Shown here: piece after piece, positions 9,098 to 18,269 of the stretch
Numbering within the stretch: position 1 is the stretch's first letter
Layout of the letters: the number at the start of each line of letters is the position of its first letter
From: Actinobacillus succinogenes 130Z
GTDB lineage: Bacteria; Pseudomonadota; Gammaproteobacteria; Enterobacterales; Pasteurellaceae
Assembly (NCBI RefSeq): GCF_000017245.1
Contig: NC_009655.1
Location: forward strand, 2,046,001 to 2,110,000
Length of the DNA: 64,000 bases
Direction of reading: 5' to 3'
The notes under the pieces: generated by a model
Database searches by the model: none
Seen by the model: the letters and a program-made list of their open reading frames with translations, nothing else
What the model was told of the DNA's origin: nothing
Made by a program: the position numbers and the translations under genes

Positions 9098-10099
9098 TTA
9101 TTTTTCAAAAACATCCGTAATCAGGCGGGTGAGTCCGTCTAACAGAATCAGTTCCTGATTCGCCGCCGTAATCCGGGTTAGATCCGATCGCACCTGCCGC
9201 ATAATCTCATTGGCTTTCAGCAATCCTTGTACGCTTTGTTTTTCACTGAATTGGCGGACACCGCGAACCAAATCCTGACACTGCCAACCGTCCCGAATAT
9301 CCAATTTATCCTTTAAGGCATCGGCTAAAAATGCAGCCATCCATTCCGTTTGCTGCAAAATCAGCGATTTATCGAACATCGGCAATAATTCCAACGGCGA
9401 ACGACGTTGATAAAACAACCAAAATGCCCGTAAAAATTCGTGGCGTTTTGCGATTAACCCTTGTTCCAACGCCTGCCGCGCCAATAACGGTCGTCCGTAA
9501 TTAATGCGAAGTGCGGTCGAAATTTCATCCGTTTTTTGTTCGGACAGTGCAATCGAAGACTGCGCCCGTAACCATGCCAAGGCCACCTCTTGCGACGGAA
9601 CGGTAATCATCCAAGCCTGACAACGACTGTAAATCGTCGCCAATAATGAGGCGTTTACGTCCGTTTGTAATAAAAAATACGTATTTTCGGGCGGCTCTTC
9701 CAGTGTTTTCAACAATGCATTGGCGGCCGCTTCCGTTAACCGTTCCGCCCCCTGTAAATGCACGACTTTATTACCGCCTTGCTGTGCATGCCGGCTGATA
9801 ATCTCATTAATTTCACGCACCTGATCAACGCCGATATCTTTGTTATCAACAGACGCCAGTACATGAAAATCCGGGTGATTACCCGCCCGAAACAAATAAC
9901 AGGCATGACATTGTTCGCAAGGTTTTTCTACCTGCTGCGACGCTCGGCATAACAAAAATTGCGCCGTCGCACGCACCAAAGTTTCCGCACCCAAACCTTC
10001 GTCCGCTTTAAACAATAAAGCATGATGTCCGTGACCTTGCTGAAAAGCCGCGGTGATATGATGATAAATCGGCGTCAGCCAGGGATAAAGATTAGCCAT
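9098..10099 (-). CDS. holB: DNA polymerase III subunit delta'
   Basis: Clamp-loader stator subunit, 333 residues. The AAA+ N-terminal domain lacks a good Walker A (KADEGLGAETLV), as is normal for delta'. A four-cysteine zinc module is present (C51, C61, C64, C67 in ..CEQCHACYLF), followed by a sensor region LKTLEEPPENTYFLL. It overlaps the tmk stop by 8 bases, the usual operon packing with tmk upstream and ycfH downstream. An uptake-signal core lies inside near 9510. Confidence 0.95.
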   Translation of the reverse strand: MANLYPWLTPIYHHITAAFQQGHGHHALLFKADEGLGAETLVRATAQFLLCRASQQVEKPCEQCHACYLFRAGNHPDFHVLASVDNKDIGVDQVREINEIISRHAQQGGNKVVHLQGAERLTEAAANALLKTLEEPPENTYFLLQTDVNASLLATIYSRCQAWMITVPSQEVALAWLRAQSSIALSEQKTDEISTALRINYGRPLLARQALEQGLIAKRHEFLRAFWLFYQRRSPLELLPMFDKSLILQQTEWMAAFLADALKDKLDIRDGWQCQDLVRGVRQFSEKQSVQGLLKANEIMRQVRSDLTRITAANQELILLDGLTRLITDVFEK

Positions 10100-10724
10100 G
10101 TTGAGATTCTACGAATTTTTTGACCGCACTTTGAATATCTGCCGTCACCCGTTCGATATTTTGCCGGGCGTTAATGACGACGGCTTTCGGATTATCGCGA
10201 ACCAATTCCAAATAACGCGTTCTGGTGCGGTTGAAAAAATCCAACCCCGCCTGTTCGATACGATCCAATTCGCCCCGTCCGCGCGCGCGCGCCAGCCCCT
10301 CGGCTGGCTCAATATCCAAATAAAGAGTGAAATCCGGTTCGAAACCGCCCAATACACTGTCTTTCAGCGTTTGCATAAAATGACGGTCCAATCCGCGTCC
10401 GCCACCCTGATAGGCTTGCGACGACAAATCATGGCGATCGCCGATCACCCATTTCCCTGCCGCCAATGCCGGTTTGATCACGTTTTCCACCAGCTGGATA
10501 CGTGCGGCATACAACATTAAAAGCTCCGCTTTATCCGTCACCGGTTCTTCCGTTTCGTGTTTAATCAGCTGACGTAATTTTTCCGCCAAAGGCGTACCGC
10601 CAGGCTCGCGCGTAAACACCAAATCCGTGATACCGAGCGAACGCAGTTGCTCCACCACCGTGTGTAACGCCGTAGTCTTGCCTGCGCCTTCCAGGCCTTC
10701 CAGCACAATGAATTTTCCTTTCAT
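10092..10724 (-). CDS. tmk: Thymidylate kinase
   Basis: Phosphorylates dTMP to dTDP with ATP. 210 residues from the chosen ATG 10722-10724, which begins MKGKFIVLEGLEGAGKTTA; the P-loop is GLEGAGKT. The DRX-type motif region FTREPGGTPLAEKLR and the LID arginines in ARARGRGELDRIEQ are visible. The frame is open 18 codons further upstream, but homologues start at the chosen ATG. It overlaps holB by 8 bases and follows mltG on the same strand. Confidence 0.96.
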   Translation of the reverse strand: MKGKFIVLEGLEGAGKTTALHTVVEQLRSLGITDLVFTREPGGTPLAEKLRQLIKHETEEPVTDKAELLMLYAARIQLVENVIKPALAAGKWVIGDRHDLSSQAYQGGGRGLDRHFMQTLKDSVLGGFEPDFTLYLDIEPAEGLARARGRGELDRIEQAGLDFFNRTRTRYLELVRDNPKAVVINARQNIERVTADIQSAVKKFVESQHG

Positions 10725-10809
10725 AATTAATTCTTTCGCAAAGTGGAACGTCCACCGATAAGATATTATCTTGGACAACGTGAACGTCGGGTTGCTCCCG
10801 GCGTTACGA

Positions 10810-11871
10810 TTATTTTTTATTTTGGCGATACCAGCGTAAATATTCCTGTACCGCCCGATTATGTTCGGCCAGATTACGGCTGAATTTATGTCCGCCGCTA
10901 CCGTCCGCCACGAAGTACAGATAATCCGTTTTATCCGGATGCGCGACCGCCATTAACGCACTTTCGCTCGGATTGGCGATCGGGGTCGGCGGTAATCCTT
11001 CAATCACATAAGTATTATATTCCGTTTCGGTCTCCAGATCTTTTTTGCGAATATTGCCCGCATAAGCGTCCCCCATACCGTAAATTACGGTAGGATCCGT
11101 TTGTAACCGCATTTTGTTTTTTAACCGATTCATGAATACCGACGCAATTTTACCGCGCTCCGCCAGCAATCCGCTTTCTTTTTCCACTATAGACGCCAGA
11201 ATCAGCATTTGGTACGGCGTTTCCAGCGGTAAATCCGCATCCCGTTCCGCCCAGGCTTTATCCAACGTTTTCGTCATTTTGTCTACAGCCCGCTTTAACA
11301 ATGCCGCATCGGTGGAATTCGGTACATAATTGTAAGTGTCGGGATAAATCCAGCCTTCCAGCTTTTGTTGGCCCGTTAACATATTATTCATGGCGGAAGC
11401 GGTATCGTCCGCAGCGAATTCGCTAAAAATTTCCCGTTCGAGATTTTCGTTCTGATAATCAAAAATCCGTTTTAAGTGCGGTGCGTTTTCCAAAGATTTT
11501 TTTACCTGCTTCCAGGTTTCACCGTCAGTAAAACGAATACTGAATTGCACTTCTTTGCCCGAATTCAAAAGCTGCAGCAACTCTTCTACGGTTTTCACTC
11601 CGTTCAAAGAATAGGTGCCGGCTTTCACATTATTCAGATTCGGTTGGAATTTTAATGCCCAAGGCAGCCAAGCGGCATTTTCCAGCAATTGTTCCCGCTC
11701 GAACAAACCGGCAAGTTTTTTTCCGGTAGTACCTCGTTCTAAAGTTAACAGCTGATCAGGTTGCGCCGTTATCGGTTGTTGCAACACTTGTCGAATCTGA
11801 TAATAACCCCAAAGCCCTACAGCTGCCGCAATCATCAGTAAGGTCAGAATAAAAGAAAGAAATTTTTTCAT
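10810..11871 (-). CDS. mltG: Endolytic murein transglycosylase MltG
   Basis: Cleaves nascent glycan strands in the periplasm while anchored in the inner membrane. About 353 residues with an N-terminal membrane helix (FLSFILTLLMIAAAVGLWGYY) and the YceG domain. The catalytic glutamate lies in LILASIVEKESG, followed by SVFMNRLKNKMRLQTDPTVIYGMG and the conserved GLPPTPIANPS. ATG 11869-11871 is preferred over an in-frame GTG at 11881-11883; neither has a strong ribosome site. It lies upstream of tmk and holB as in E. coli. Confidence 0.94.
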   Translation of the reverse strand: MKKFLSFILTLLMIAAAVGLWGYYQIRQVLQQPITAQPDQLLTLERGTTGKKLAGLFEREQLLENAAWLPWALKFQPNLNNVKAGTYSLNGVKTVEELLQLLNSGKEVQFSIRFTDGETWKQVKKSLENAPHLKRIFDYQNENLEREIFSEFAADDTASAMNNMLTGQQKLEGWIYPDTYNYVPNSTDAALLKRAVDKMTKTLDKAWAERDADLPLETPYQMLILASIVEKESGLLAERGKIASVFMNRLKNKMRLQTDPTVIYGMGDAYAGNIRKKDLETETEYNTYVIEGLPPTPIANPSESALMAVAHPDKTDYLYFVADGSGGHKFSRNLAEHNRAVQEYLRWYRQNKK

Positions 11872-11930
11872 AGCAAAATTCACAGTTTAAAATTTGGGGG
11901 ATTTTAACATAGAACAATAGAGAAAAGAAA

Positions 11931-11957
11931 AAAGTGCGGTCAAATCGACCGCACTTT
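11931..11957 (-). terminator. serA terminator made of paired uptake signals
   Basis: Perfect 11-base inverted repeat AAAGTGCGGTC / GACCGCACTTT with a 5-base loop, 25 bases after the serA stop. On the minus strand it is followed by a T-rich run (complement of agaaaagaaa). Both arms are uptake-signal cores. Confidence 0.85.
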
Positions 11958-11981
11958 CATACTGAAATAATACCCGAAACG

Positions 11982-13220
11982 TTAAAACAGCACGCGGGCA
12001 CGAATGGTGCCGTCGATTTCTTTCAGTTTGGTTAACAAATCATCGGTATTTTCCGTTTCCACGTCAATTACCACATACCCGATGGTCGGATCCGTTTGCA
12101 GGAACTGCGCGGCGATATTCACATCGGCGTCCACAAACACTTGGTTGATTTTGTTTAAAATACCCGGTTTGTTGCGGTGGATGTGCAATAAACGTTTGGC
12201 TTTGCCGGTATTTTGTTCCGGTAAGGAAACTTCCGGGAAATTCACGGCAGACAGCGTAGAACCGTTGTCCGAATATTTCACGAATTTTAACGCGACTTCC
12301 GTACCGATATTTTCCTGCGCTTCGGCAGTCGAACCGCCCACATGCGGCGTTAAAATGACATTATCGAATTTACGCAACGGCGATTCGAAAGTTTCTGCCG
12401 CAGATGCCGGTTCTTTCGGGAACACATCCACTGCCGCGCCGTGCACTTTGCCGGATTCCAATGCCGCGGCCAAAGCGTCCACATCCACTACGGTTCCGCG
12501 TGCCGCATTAATCAGAACGCTACCGGGTTTCAATTGTGCGATACGCTCCGCGCTCATCAGATTCTTAGTCGAGGCGTTTTCCGGTACGTGCAATGAAATC
12601 ACATCACAGCCGCCAAGCAACTGTTCCAAAGAGTTTACCTGTTGTGCGTTACCCAGCGGCAATTTGGTTTCCACATCATAGAAAAAGACGTTCATGCCCA
12701 AAGATTCCGCAATAATACTTAATTGCGAACCGATGTGACCGTAACCGATAATCCCCAGTTTTTTGCCGCGCACTTCATGCGAGCCATCCGCCGATTTATT
12801 CCACTCGCCGCGATGCACTTCCATATTGGCTTTAGGTATATTACGCATTAACAGAATGATTTCCGCCAGCACCAATTCCGCCACGGAACGGGTATTGGAA
12901 AACGGTGCGTTAAACACCGGAATGCCTTTTTCTTTGGCGGCATCCAATGCCACTTGGTTGGTACCGATGCAGAAACAACCGATAGCAATCAGTTTCGGCG
13001 CATGTTCGAGGATGTCCGCCGTTAAATTGGTACGCGACCGTAAACCGATGAAATGCGCGTCTTTAATCGCTTCTTTTAACTCTTCCGGTTCCAACGCTTT
13101 TTTGTGATATTCAATATTGGTATAACCTGCGTCATGCAATACGTCCAACGCATTTTGATGTACGCCTTCCAGCAGTAAGAACTTAATCTTTGATTTATCC
13201 AGAGAGACTTTTGCCGTCAT
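11982..13220 (-). CDS. serA: D-3-phosphoglycerate dehydrogenase
   Basis: First enzyme of serine biosynthesis, oxidising 3-phosphoglycerate with NAD. 412 residues, similar to the 410-residue E. coli enzyme. Seen: nucleotide-binding loop LGIIGYGHIGSQL, catalytic arginine in NAARGTVVDVDAL, catalytic histidine in ILTPHVGGSTAEAQ, and a C-terminal ACT domain (HRNKPGILNKINQVF) that in homologues binds serine for feedback inhibition. AAGGAAAAACT precedes the ATG. It lies about 100 bases downstream of rpiA and has its own strong terminator. Confidence 0.97.
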   Translation of the reverse strand: MTAKVSLDKSKIKFLLLEGVHQNALDVLHDAGYTNIEYHKKALEPEELKEAIKDAHFIGLRSRTNLTADILEHAPKLIAIGCFCIGTNQVALDAAKEKGIPVFNAPFSNTRSVAELVLAEIILLMRNIPKANMEVHRGEWNKSADGSHEVRGKKLGIIGYGHIGSQLSIIAESLGMNVFFYDVETKLPLGNAQQVNSLEQLLGGCDVISLHVPENASTKNLMSAERIAQLKPGSVLINAARGTVVDVDALAAALESGKVHGAAVDVFPKEPASAAETFESPLRKFDNVILTPHVGGSTAEAQENIGTEVALKFVKYSDNGSTLSAVNFPEVSLPEQNTGKAKRLLHIHRNKPGILNKINQVFVDADVNIAAQFLQTDPTIGYVVIDVETENTDDLLTKLKEIDGTIRARVLF

Positions 13221-13320
13221 AGTTTTTCCTTATGATTGTGTTTGTATTCGTTATAGGCGCCGTTTATCGTTTTATAAACGATTTTCCTGAAGGGCGGTCA
13301 AAAAAAGCGGCGTTTTTCAA

Positions 13321-13980
13321 TTATTTGATGATTTTCGCACCTTCAGGCGTGCCGACAATCACGGTATTCGCCGCATTCAAGGCGAAAATGCCGTTTGTCA
13401 CCACGCCCGCCACGTTATTCAATTCCTTTTCCATTTCCGGCGGATTCATAATCGGGAAATTATGTACGTCTAAAATGACATTGCCGTTATCCGTCACCAC
13501 CCCCTGACGCCATTCCGGCGAACCGCCTAATGCGACCAGTTTACGTGCCACTTGAGAACGCGCCATAGGAATCACTTCCACCGGTAACGGAAATGTGGAA
13601 CCCAGCACGTCCACCTGTTTTGAACTGTCCACAATACAGATAAAATTTTTGGTCAGCGACGCTACGATTTTCTCGCGGGTTAACGCCGCTCCGCCGCCTT
13701 TGATCATCATTTTCTGCGGATTGATTTCGTCCGCACCGTCCACGTAAATATCCAAACTCGACACATCATTGGCACTGAACACTTCAATGCCCTGTTTGCG
13801 CAGCAATTCCTCCGACGCTTTGGATGCCGCCACCGCACCTTTGATTTGATCCCGCATTGCACCCAGCGCTTCAATGAAACAATTTACGGTAGAACCGCTG
13901 CCGACCCCGACGATACTATCGGGTTGCACAAATTGTAATGCGGCTTGAGCAGCCATTTTTTTCATTTCGAGTTGATCCAT
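13321..13980 (-). CDS. rpiA: Ribose-5-phosphate isomerase A
   Basis: Interconverts ribose-5-phosphate and ribulose-5-phosphate in the pentose phosphate pathway. 219 residues, exactly the usual size. Family motifs are GVGSGSTVNCFIEAL, YVDGADEIN (with the catalytic acids) and KGGGAALTREKIVASL. AAAGGATAAGTT precedes the ATG. The rpiA-serA order resembles E. coli. The 211 bases upstream, before hemW, contain no gene and presumably hold its promoter; I could not identify a clear regulatory site there. Confidence 0.96.
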   Translation of the reverse strand: MDQLEMKKMAAQAALQFVQPDSIVGVGSGSTVNCFIEALGAMRDQIKGAVAASKASEELLRKQGIEVFSANDVSSLDIYVDGADEINPQKMMIKGGGAALTREKIVASLTKNFICIVDSSKQVDVLGSTFPLPVEVIPMARSQVARKLVALGGSPEWRQGVVTDNGNVILDVHNFPIMNPPEMEKELNNVAGVVTNGIFALNAANTVIVGTPEGAKIIK

Positions 13981-14191
13981 AACTTATCCTTTTATTTGCT
14001 GATAGGCAAACGATTGCTATACTCTAATACCAAACAGATCACGAAACAAGCGTAATCTGTCAGAAATTCATTGTTCAAGCGGTAAAAATTTATTCGCTTA
14101 AATCATTTTCTCATGTTTTTAAATAGGTTAATCAATAAATCTTTTACCGCAAGATTGCCTTTTCCCCTGCCTCGGTTTGTGAAAATCCGCT

Positions 14192-15367
14192 TTACTCATC
14201 CGGCAGGAATCGTTGCAACAATTCGTTCAGAAACAGTTTGCCGTGTTCGCTGATTTGCCAAGTGCGGTCGGTTTCCGTTAAATATTTTTGTGCTACCGCC
14301 CACTCGATATCATCTTTCACCGCACTTTGCGATAAGCCGGTAAATTGTTTCAATTCCGCTTTCGGTACCGGTTCCAGCAGGCGAAAACGATTCATAAAAA
14401 ATTCAAAAGCGCGGTCGGATTCCGGCACGTTTTTTTCGTTAAAAAGATATTCGCCGCGTAAATAACCTTTCGGATGCTTGGTTTTACTGTAACGCACGAT
14501 GCGTCCGTCGGTAAAACCGAGTTTACCGTGCGCGCCGCAACCGATAGCAAGATAGTCGCCGAAACGCCAGTAATTCAAATTATGGCGGCATTGAAAGCCC
14601 GGTTTGGCATAAGCGGACGTTTCATACTGCTGATAACCCGCCGCCGTCAGCAACTGATGTCCCTGTTCGAAAATATCCCACAAGAGATCGTCGTCAGGTA
14701 ATGCCGGCGGACGATAAGCGAACAGCGTATTGGGTTCGATAGTGAGTTGATACCAAGACAGATGCGGCGGATTCAATACAATCGCCCGACGCAAATCGTC
14801 CAGCGCCTGTTGCACGGTTTGATTCGGCAAGCCGTGCATTAAATCGAGATTAAAACTTTTCAGTCCCCGCCCTAACAAATCTTGCGCAAAACCGACCGCA
14901 CTTTTAGCTTCCGCCGAATTATGAATACGGCCTAATATCTTCAGTTTTTCATCGGAAAAGCTTTGAATGCCCATGGAAATACGATTAACGCCGGCATTAA
15001 CATAACCGCGAAAACGTTCCGCTTCCGCCGTCCCCGGATTCGCTTCAAGGGTAATTTCAATATTATCGGCAAACGCAATTTGCGCCCGAATGCCGTGCAA
15101 CAATTCGCCGATATTTTCCGCCGAAAATAAACTCGGCGTACCGCCGCCGATAAAAATACTCTGTAACGCCCGTCCATTCACGCTCGCCGCATAACGTGTC
15201 AAATCCTGGCGCAAATCCGTCAACAGATGGCGCACATAATCCCGCTCGGGAATCTCGCCTTTTTGTCCGTGAGAATTAAAATCGCAATAAGGACACTTCT
15301 GCACGCACCACGGAATGTGTACGTAAAGACTGAGCGGCGGTAACGTTAATTCGGTCATTTCAGCCAT
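14192..15367 (-). CDS. hemW: Radical SAM haem chaperone HemW
   Basis: Member of the HemN/HemW radical SAM family, 391 residues. The iron-sulphur motif is C21-x3-C25-x2-C28 in HIPWCVQKCPYCDF. The HNxxYW motif (RHNLNYW), typical of haem-binding HemW, is present. HemW proteins are haem chaperones rather than true coproporphyrinogen oxidases. It lies 4 bases downstream of rdgB as in E. coli (rdgB-hemW). The start could be ATG 15367 or ATG 15358 three codons later; neither has a strong ribosome site and coupling to rdgB is likely. Uptake-signal cores lie inside near 14260, 14320 and 14896. Confidence 0.92.
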   Translation of the reverse strand: MAEMTELTLPPLSLYVHIPWCVQKCPYCDFNSHGQKGEIPERDYVRHLLTDLRQDLTRYAASVNGRALQSIFIGGGTPSLFSAENIGELLHGIRAQIAFADNIEITLEANPGTAEAERFRGYVNAGVNRISMGIQSFSDEKLKILGRIHNSAEAKSAVGFAQDLLGRGLKSFNLDLMHGLPNQTVQQALDDLRRAIVLNPPHLSWYQLTIEPNTLFAYRPPALPDDDLLWDIFEQGHQLLTAAGYQQYETSAYAKPGFQCRHNLNYWRFGDYLAIGCGAHGKLGFTDGRIVRYSKTKHPKGYLRGEYLFNEKNVPESDRAFEFFMNRFRLLEPVPKAELKQFTGLSQSAVKDDIEWAVAQKYLTETDRTWQISEHGKLFLNELLQRFLPDE

Positions 15368-15371
15368 TTGA

Positions 15372-15971
15372 TTATTTTGAAAGTTTTTCTTTCAATACCG
15401 CCAAAGCGCGGGCGCGATGCGAAATTTTTTTCTTCTCCGCCGTTTCCAGTTCCGCAAAAGTACAACCCTTTTCCGGGCTGAAGAACAGGCTATCGTAACC
15501 AAAACCGTTGTCGCCTTTTTCTTCATGAATAATCATTCCCGGGCATTCGCCTTCCGCGATAACAGGAGTCGGATCGGTTTCGTGTCGTAATAAAACGATA
15601 CAACTGACGAATTTAGCCTGACGGCCCTCATCCGTAAGATTCGCCATTTCGCGCAATAATTTTTGGCGGTTTAAGGCATCCGCCTCATCACCGTCCACCC
15701 CCGCATAACGGGCGGAATACAAACCCGGTGCGCCGTTTAATGCCGGCACAACCAAGCCGCTGTCATCCGCAATGGCGGGCAAACCCGAGGCCTTCGCCGC
15801 ATAACGGGCTTTCAAAACGGCATTTTCCACAAAAGTCAAACCGGTTTCCTCCGGACTTTCGATGCCTAAATCCGTTTGCGCTATCACTTCAAAACCGAAA
15901 TCAGCCAGTACATCCGCCATTTCTTTCACTTTGCCCTGATTACCGGTCGCCAAAACGATTTTTTGTTTCAT
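15372..15971 (-). CDS. rdgB: XTP/dITP pyrophosphatase
   Basis: House-cleaning enzyme that hydrolyses non-canonical purine triphosphates such as dITP and XTP. 199 residues from ATG 15969-15971. Motifs seen are LATGNQGKVKEM, IADDSGLVVPALNGAPGLYSAR and GYDSLFF-type sequence near the C-terminus. The frame is open 21 codons further upstream, but homologues begin at MKQKIVLATGN. It is directly followed by hemW. Confidence 0.94.
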   Translation of the reverse strand: MKQKIVLATGNQGKVKEMADVLADFGFEVIAQTDLGIESPEETGLTFVENAVLKARYAAKASGLPAIADDSGLVVPALNGAPGLYSARYAGVDGDEADALNRQKLLREMANLTDEGRQAKFVSCIVLLRHETDPTPVIAEGECPGMIIHEEKGDNGFGYDSLFFSPEKGCTFAELETAEKKKISHRARALAVLKEKLSK

Positions 15972-16086
15972 ATTTATTATCCTCGTTACGCGAATACGAA
16001 AATTTGATTTTTTCATACCCAAAAATGAAATCATTATAACAAAAAAGCGGCATATTCCTATGCCGCAGATTCGATTAAGCGATAAA

Positions 16087-16428
16087 TTAAAAACTAAGGC
16101 GATCCCGGTTTTTATCCAGCGTTGCTTTACCGATTCCCTGCACTTCTAGCAGTTGTTCCGCCTCAGTGAAATTACCGTGTTTTTCACGATATTGTACGAT
16201 AGCTTCCGCTTTTTTCGCACCGATTCCGATTAAAGATTTGGAAATTTCACTTGCCGTCGCGCTGTTGATATTGAGTTTATCAGCAGCCACGCTTTGGGGT
16301 TCCGCTACGGGTTGTGTCTGTTTCACATCGGCTTCCGGCGCCCCGTTCTGTTCCGCCGCTAACGCAAAGTTGCCCGCTAAAGATCCCATCATCAAACCGG
16401 ATAGCAATAATGTTTTTAATACCTTCAT
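16087..16428 (-). CDS. ComEA-like helix-hairpin-helix DNA-binding protein
   Basis: Secreted protein of 113 residues: a signal peptide (MKVLKTLLLSGLMMGSLA, likely cleaved near FALAA), a linker rich in Q/E/P, then a paired helix-hairpin-helix domain (LNINSATASEISK, IGIGAKKAEAIVQYR, LLEVQGIGKATLDKN). In naturally competent bacteria ComEA-type proteins bind incoming DNA in the periplasm and ratchet it inward. This fits a genome full of uptake signals. The frame is open 49 codons upstream, but ATG 16426-16428 has AAGGAAAA before it and begins the signal peptide. The gene stands alone between ispH and rdgB. Confidence 0.87.
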   Translation of the reverse strand: MKVLKTLLLSGLMMGSLAGNFALAAEQNGAPEADVKQTQPVAEPQSVAADKLNINSATASEISKSLIGIGAKKAEAIVQYREKHGNFTEAEQLLEVQGIGKATLDKNRDRLSF

Positions 16429-16626
16429 AAATTTTCCTTCTAAGTTGTGTTGAGTATTCTCAACGACCATACTTTGAAAGGAAAGGCAGAAATCGGCAAC
16501 AATCCGACCGCACTTTTGGAATCCGGATCGCAAAATTAATCGGCAGATAAAATAAAAGGACCGTTTAATCTTCATAAACAGCCCTTAAAGTGCGGTCAAA
16601 AATATCGAGGTTTTTAACCCCGGCGT

Positions 16627-17571
16627 TTAATGCGCTTCGTTAATCCGCAGTTCTTTCGGCACTTCAAAAAACATATTTTCTTCGCAGCCTGTCAACTCCT
16701 CGACGGTATCCACGCCCAATTCTTTTAAACGGGAAACCACGGATTGAACCAGCACTTCCGGCGCCGAAGCACCGGCCGTGACGCCAATGATGTCCACATT
16801 TTCCAACCAGGCGGGATCCACGTCATTCGCGTCGTCCAACAGTTTTGCCGGCGTCCCCATGCGGTTAGCCAGTTCCGCCAACCGGTTGGAATTGGAGGAA
16901 TTTTTAGAACCGATCACGATGACTAAATCGCATTGTTCCGCCAAATCCCGTACAGCCTGCTGGCGGTTGGTGGTAGCATAACAAATATCGTTTTTGCGCG
17001 GTCCCTGAATATTTGGGTATTTTTGTTTTAACGCTTCGATTACATCCGCCGTATCGTCGATGGACAACGTCGTTTGCGTCATAAAGGTTAAGTCGTCGTC
17101 ATCACGCAAATGCAGTTTTGCAATATCTTCTACGTTTTCAACCAGAAAAATACCGCCGTCCCGATTATCGTATTGTCCCATCGTGCCCTGCACCTCGGGA
17201 TGACCTTCGTGACCGATTAAAATCGCTTTGGTCCCCTTACGGCTGGCGCGCGCCACTTGCATATGCACTTTCGTCACCAACGGGCAAGTGGCGTCGAACA
17301 CTTTCAAATTACGCCGTTTCGCTTCCTGACGCACTGCCTGAGACACGCCGTGGGCGGAAAAAATCACAATGGCGCCGTCCGGTACTTCATCCAATTCCTC
17401 CACAAAAACAGCTCCGCGCTCACGTAAACCGTTTACCACAAAGCGGTTATGCACCACTTCATGGCGTACATAAATCGGCGCACCATGAATTTCCAGAGCT
17501 AATTCCACAATGCTGATGGCACGATCCACGCCGGCACAAAATCCGCGCGGATTGGCTAAAATAATTTTCAT
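16627..17571 (-). CDS. ispH: 4-hydroxy-3-methylbut-2-enyl diphosphate reductase
   Basis: Last step of the MEP isoprenoid pathway, giving IPP and DMAPP. 314 residues. The three iron-sulphur cysteines are visible: C12 in PRGFCAGVDRAI, C96 in FDATCPLVTKVH and C197 in DICYATTNRQ. It overlaps the lspA stop by 4 bases (ATGA), which implies translational coupling. Gene order ribF-ileS-lspA-ispH is conserved with E. coli. Confidence 0.97.
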   Translation of the reverse strand: MKIILANPRGFCAGVDRAISIVELALEIHGAPIYVRHEVVHNRFVVNGLRERGAVFVEELDEVPDGAIVIFSAHGVSQAVRQEAKRRNLKVFDATCPLVTKVHMQVARASRKGTKAILIGHEGHPEVQGTMGQYDNRDGGIFLVENVEDIAKLHLRDDDDLTFMTQTTLSIDDTADVIEALKQKYPNIQGPRKNDICYATTNRQQAVRDLAEQCDLVIVIGSKNSSNSNRLAELANRMGTPAKLLDDANDVDPAWLENVDIIGVTAGASAPEVLVQSVVSRLKELGVDTVEELTGCEENMFFEVPKELRINEAH

Positions 17572-18059
17572 TGTTCGTTCGCCTTTTTCTCACCGTTTTT
17601 AAAGCTATCCAAAATCAACAATCCCACGCCGACGCAAATGGCGATATCCGCCACATTGAATACGGGATAATGCCATTCCCGCCAGTAAAAATCGAAGAAA
17701 TCCACCACAAAACCGTGATACGCGCGATCCGCCATATTGGCAAGCGCTCCGCCGATAATCAGTGCATAAGCGGAATTTTGCAACTTTTGCCGCGCGCTGT
17801 TTTTACGTAATAAATACACCAACACAGCGGAAATAATCAATGCCAGCGCAATGAAAAAATATTTCTGCCAACCGCCGTGTTCCGCCAAAAAACTAAAGGC
17901 CGCACCGGTATTTCTGGCGTAAGTTAAATTAAATACGGGTAAAATGTTGACGCTTTCATACAATTCAAAATTCTGCGTCACGAGATATTTTGTGAGCAAA
18001 TCGATGACAAAAGCGACCGCACTTAGCCAGAGAAATGATAAACCTGATTTTTTTTTCAT
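17568..18059 (-). CDS. lspA: Lipoprotein signal peptidase
   Basis: Inner-membrane aspartyl peptidase that cleaves prolipoprotein signal peptides after lipidation. 163 residues from ATG 18057-18059, with four predicted helices. Catalytic regions are NTGAAFSFL, ALANMADRAYHGFVVDFFDFYW (aspartates of the two conserved motifs) and FNVADIAI. The frame extends 29 codons upstream, but that part overlaps a repeat element and lacks family similarity. It overlaps ispH by 4 bases. Confidence 0.95.
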   Translation of the reverse strand: MKKKSGLSFLWLSAVAFVIDLLTKYLVTQNFELYESVNILPVFNLTYARNTGAAFSFLAEHGGWQKYFFIALALIISAVLVYLLRKNSARQKLQNSAYALIIGGALANMADRAYHGFVVDFFDFYWREWHYPVFNVADIAICVGVGLLILDSFKNGEKKANEQ

Positions 18060-18084
18060 AAATTCTTTGTCCGTTAAGATCAGC

Positions 18085-18228
18085 TTTCGCCTAACGGCGA
18101 CTTCCTTTGCTTTGCGTGTGCAAAACAAAGAAAGCAAAAGAAACACGCCCCGGCTTCAATGCTTTTCTTCGCTTTGTTGAAATTTTCCTAAAAAATTCAA
18201 GCTGCTCAGGCATCTCAGACGGGGCCCA
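18085..18228 (+). repeat. Copy A of an intergenic repeat family (related to the galT-galK copies)
   Basis: Sequence in the ileS-lspA gap that resembles 43095-43300 and, in reverse, 43375-43575. Shared pieces are a small hairpin of CTTTGCTT/AAAGAAAG type, gcaaaagaaacacgcc, ttcttcgctttgttgaaatttt, and the end ctcaggcatctcagacgggg (gctcaggcacctcagacgggg in copy B). This copy lacks the long central stem-loop seen in the gal copies. No coding capacity is seen. Confidence 0.65.
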
Positions 18229-18231
18229 GAC

Positions 18232-18262
18232 AAAAGTGCGGTCAGATTCAACCGCACTTTTT
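18232..18262 (-). terminator. ileS terminator made of paired uptake signals
   Basis: Inverted repeat AAAAGTGCGGT / ACCGCACTTTT with an 8-base loop, 8 bases after the ileS stop. Both arms are uptake-signal cores. It separates ileS from the repeat element and lspA, so lspA-ispH either depend on read-through or have their own promoter. Confidence 0.7.
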
Positions 18263-18269
18263 AGTTTAA

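Noticed and set aside
13981..14191. tRNA or small RNA gene between rpiA and hemW
   Set aside because: No cloverleaf, T-loop sequence or terminator found; probably just the rpiA promoter region.
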